A DNA stretch of 64,000 nucleotides. It comes from Trichaptum fuscoviolaceum. Taxonomy: Eukaryota; Basidiomycota; Agaricomycetes; Hymenochaetales; Trichaptaceae. A program made the position numbers and the translations under genes. The notes under the pieces are model-generated. The model was not told the origin of the DNA, did no database searches, and was given only the letters and a program-made list of their open reading frames with translations. The stretch lies in assembly GCA_910574455.1 (NCBI GenBank), contig CAJSYZ010000011.1, positions 1,674,001-1,738,000 of the forward strand. The letters are read 5' to 3'. Below, one piece after another: positions 61,701-64,000 of this stretch. How positions within the stretch are numbered: position 1 is the first letter of the stretch; each line of letters begins with the position of its first letter.

Positions 61701-62542
61701 CCGGCACGCGACCAATCCAGAGCTCGGCCACCTTGTTGGCGAGGTTGCTGCATCCGTTGTTGTTGCGGCTGCGCCGGCTGGTGCTGATGGATCTGTAATG
61801 TCGACTGAGGTTGTTGTGATTGTTGTTGCTGCTGCGGTTGCGGTTGCGGCTGTTGTTGTGCAGTGTAGAAGGCTGCGCCGCCAGCATCGTCGTTCGTTGC
61901 CCAACGGATGGGCGGCGGTGTGCCTGCGATCGTGCTCGCCGCGCTCGCCGTCCCCGGTTGTGCAAGTGCTTGTCCCTGTCCCTGAGCCGTCGCTGGGAAG
62001 CCCGAGCCAGACAAGGACGTCGAGTCCGAGCGCGGCGTCAAGTCGTAGTTAACACCCTGTTGTTGCTGAAACTGCTGATGCTGCTGCTGGAATGCGTGCT
62101 GCTGTTGGTGGTGGTGCGCATGCTGCGGTTGCGGCTGCGGCTGGGCAGGGTGGGGCGCAATGAAGTCGAAAGAGCCGGTCGGGGGCATGACCTGGTGCGA
62201 GGGGTGTGCAGGCTGCTGCTGCTGTGGTGGTTGCGCATAGTCGTAGTAGAACGTGCTTCCATCAGCCGCGGTCTGCATCTGCCCATGAGCGACAGGCGAC
62301 ACAGACTGCATCTGGTGTCCAACTTGCGCATGCTCTACGCCGTTACCGTGCCCAAAGCCTTCGGGGTACGCGGCGCCTGAAGCATCAAATGCCGCGTAGC
62401 TCCCATACGCGCCTTGCTGCTGTTGCGCCTGCTGAAACTGCTGCTGATACTGCATGAAGTGCGCGTAGTCTAGTGTGCCAGTCTGCTGTTGAGTGTGTGC
62501 GGGGTCGGTGTCGTCGTAGTATGAAGGCGCAAGTGGCATCAT
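55749..62542 (-). CDS. Zn2Cys6 transcription factor with glutamine-rich N-terminus
   Basis: Nuclear fungal regulator. Sixteen exons from the ATG at 62542: 61401-62542, 60771-60804, 59890-59990, 59152-59218, 58272-58769, 58074-58216, 58003-58021, 57497-57951, 57278-57443, 57129-57222, 57019-57055, 56867-56963, 56721-56802, 56620-56663, 55926-56560, 55749-55848; 1237 residues. The first exon is glutamine-, proline- and glycine-rich with a basic patch (APRKKRKPPSRHDD). The binuclear zinc cluster CTHCKKLKMKCEFP...CKRCKAGGHPC is split over two exons. KREYLLAQIRQKDAIIESLL is a short coiled coil, followed by LHNPYMATPLS and the fungal_trans middle homology domain (PFLSLLDPEL to GFQQAFKRGFQPGD). The C-terminus ends QQMPLHI. 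Introns around the zinc cluster are 382-780 nt. A further 5' exon (63019-63134) would add 55 residues via a 427-nt intron. Confidence 0.88.
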
Positions 62543-64000
62543 TCCGGTACCGGGCGCAGAAGGGGAGGGCGAATGCGTCTGGGGGGCGGCGCTAAGATCG
62601 GTTTGTGGCTAGTTTTGGTAATTCAGTCCAGGTTCAAATACGGGGCTGAGCATAAGAAAAAAAGGGACCCAGACGAAATCAAAATTTAAAAAAAATAAAA
62701 GGAAGTCAAGTTTTAATGATTAGAACACTTGAGCTCAAATGTCGCGCAGGGAGATGATAGATGGTGAGTGTGCAGAAGATGGCGAGACAAGGGTTGAGCA
62801 GAAGAGGATAGGATGCGTGATGGCCAGTTTTATCGATGCATCGCCTTAAGCTTCGTGCATGGGCGCTCTCGAAGCCTAGGACAAGGACAGCGGTATAAAT
62901 AGTAAACGGGCAAAACTATGATGAAGAGGCTGGGGCACTGGACACGCCAGGCGACGAAGCTTAAAAGGCCAGGGACGACAACGCGAAGCAGAAGGATATG
63001 AATATGAAATGAATACACACCGTTAGTCTGTTCGCACCACTGGCTCCTGCTCGAGAAGAAGACGATGCGCGCTGCTGCTGCTGTTGAATGCGGGTCTGTG
63101 GGTGCGGGTGCGGGAGGGCGCCTGATGCGGACATAAGTGCGTGCGGGGGGCTGCTGCTGCTGCTGCTGCGAGCGTATGGAGAGGAGCGCCGCCGTCGTCT
63201 GCGGGTCGTCTCTCGCAAGTCAAGTCAAGGGCTAAGCTGCTCGCCCTTCAAGCAAAGAATCCGGGTGGTCCCAGATCTGCCCGAATCTGATACGCACGCC
63301 CCGAGACGAGCCTGTGAACGGGAAAAGGCAAACGCAAATCCTCGACGGATGCGGCGTTCGCGTGCGTTAGGATGAAATAGTGACGAATGCAAGCGTCAGT
63401 AGCAATAGAATACAGCCCGTATGACCGTATTGGAGAGGGTGTGCAGAGAGGGGACACCGGGGGAAAGCTGGAGAGACGACCGGACGAATCGACGATGGGT
63501 TTTGAGACGAGCTGGGGCGTGGCCTATTGATAAAGTCAAGATGGGCGATCGCCTTCCCCAATCCCAGGCTCGAATAGACTGATGCTAAACGTCTTATGGC
63601 CGGTCGTTACTTAAGCCTGCAATACCCAACGCATCAGTGCCAGCTCAATCATAATCATAAAGAGATACACGACGTGGGGAGGTCCACACGCGTCACTGCG
63701 CATTCCACACACACGAGGCGGACGCAGAAGCAATAGTAGTACATCGAAAGTGGCGTCGACTCAACGCACCTTTAGTTTCTGCTTGAGCCAATGCTCTCCG
63801 CCTTCAAGCTCGCCCTTTCTTCGATCTTGCTTGCCCCGAGCAAGCTTGTCTGAAACACTGCGAAATCTGTTCGGCAGGCCAGCAAGTCACCGCCGGGAGT
63901 TGGATTCGAAAATAGCACACAAGGCGCTGCTTTAGAGATAAACGCACGCTATTGCCCGGCTGGGATTTGGCTGTATCGATGTCCAACTCGGGTCAGTACT
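62543..64000. other. GC-rich upstream region of the transcription factor
   Basis: It probably contains the leader, a possible first coding exon (MSASGALPHPHPQTRIQQQQ, ATG at 63134) and the promoter. Triplet runs (CTG/CAG) at 63075-63175 encode glutamine or serine in that frame. No independent gene is visible. Some frames at 63750-63986 touch the window edge but show no motif. Confidence 0.45.

Noticed and set aside
61651..62380. Long plus-strand frames opposite the polyQ exon
   Set aside because: They are the complement of CAG- and GCC-rich coding sequence, giving leucine/arginine/valine-rich shadows without motifs.

Overview
This window is nuclear DNA of a basidiomycete fungus, most likely a wood- or litter-decaying Agaricomycete. 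Genes are dense and carry many short introns, mostly 47-70 nt with GT-AG ends. Gene content also points this way: a spermidine synthase/saccharopine dehydrogenase fusion, an AA9 lytic polysaccharide monooxygenase, several F-box/leucine-rich proteins and a Zn2Cys6 regulator with a very long glutamine-rich N-terminus. I rebuilt gene models by hand from splice signals. In every complete model the exon lengths sum to a multiple of three and the joined frame is open.

Layout. 0-7 kb: the 3' end of a small secreted cysteine-rich protein, a D-xylulokinase (minus) with a low-complexity insertion, and an F-box protein. 7-13 kb: GPI ethanolamine-phosphate transferase (GPI13/PIG-O), a 74-residue free-standing dsRNA-binding domain, and a 180-residue two-helix cysteine-rich membrane protein. 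13.9-39.4 kb: two SAM-dependent methyltransferase paralogues in opposite orientation, whose first 13 exons have identical lengths. Between them lie a ferric-reductase-type oxidoreductase, a 589-residue multi-pass membrane protein, an HMG-box protein, an alkyltransferase-like DNA repair protein, the spermidine synthase/saccharopine dehydrogenase fusion, an AA9 enzyme, an AIFM2/FSP1-like oxidoreductase and a short F-box protein.

40-55 kb is the most dynamic part. It holds an intact KIN1/MARK-type kinase of 1199 residues (minus) and, about 5 kb away, an inverted truncated copy whose catalytic asparagine has become aspartate. Between the two lies a 2.26-kb non-autonomous DNA transposon with 319-bp terminal inverted repeats, a target-site duplication and arrays of an 11-bp subterminal repeat. 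Three two-exon F-box paralogues of 557-573 residues surround it. 55.7-64 kb is occupied by the Zn2Cys6 transcription factor, with introns of 382-780 nt around its zinc cluster, and its GC-rich upstream region.

Most genes are independent housekeeping or lifestyle functions: carbon use, iron reduction, lysine and polyamine synthesis, GPI anchors, cellulose oxidation, DNA repair and cell polarity. I see no biosynthetic cluster, tRNA, rRNA or CRISPR. The most unusual material is the 46.6-51 kb transposon and kinase-copy region and the methyltransferase pair.
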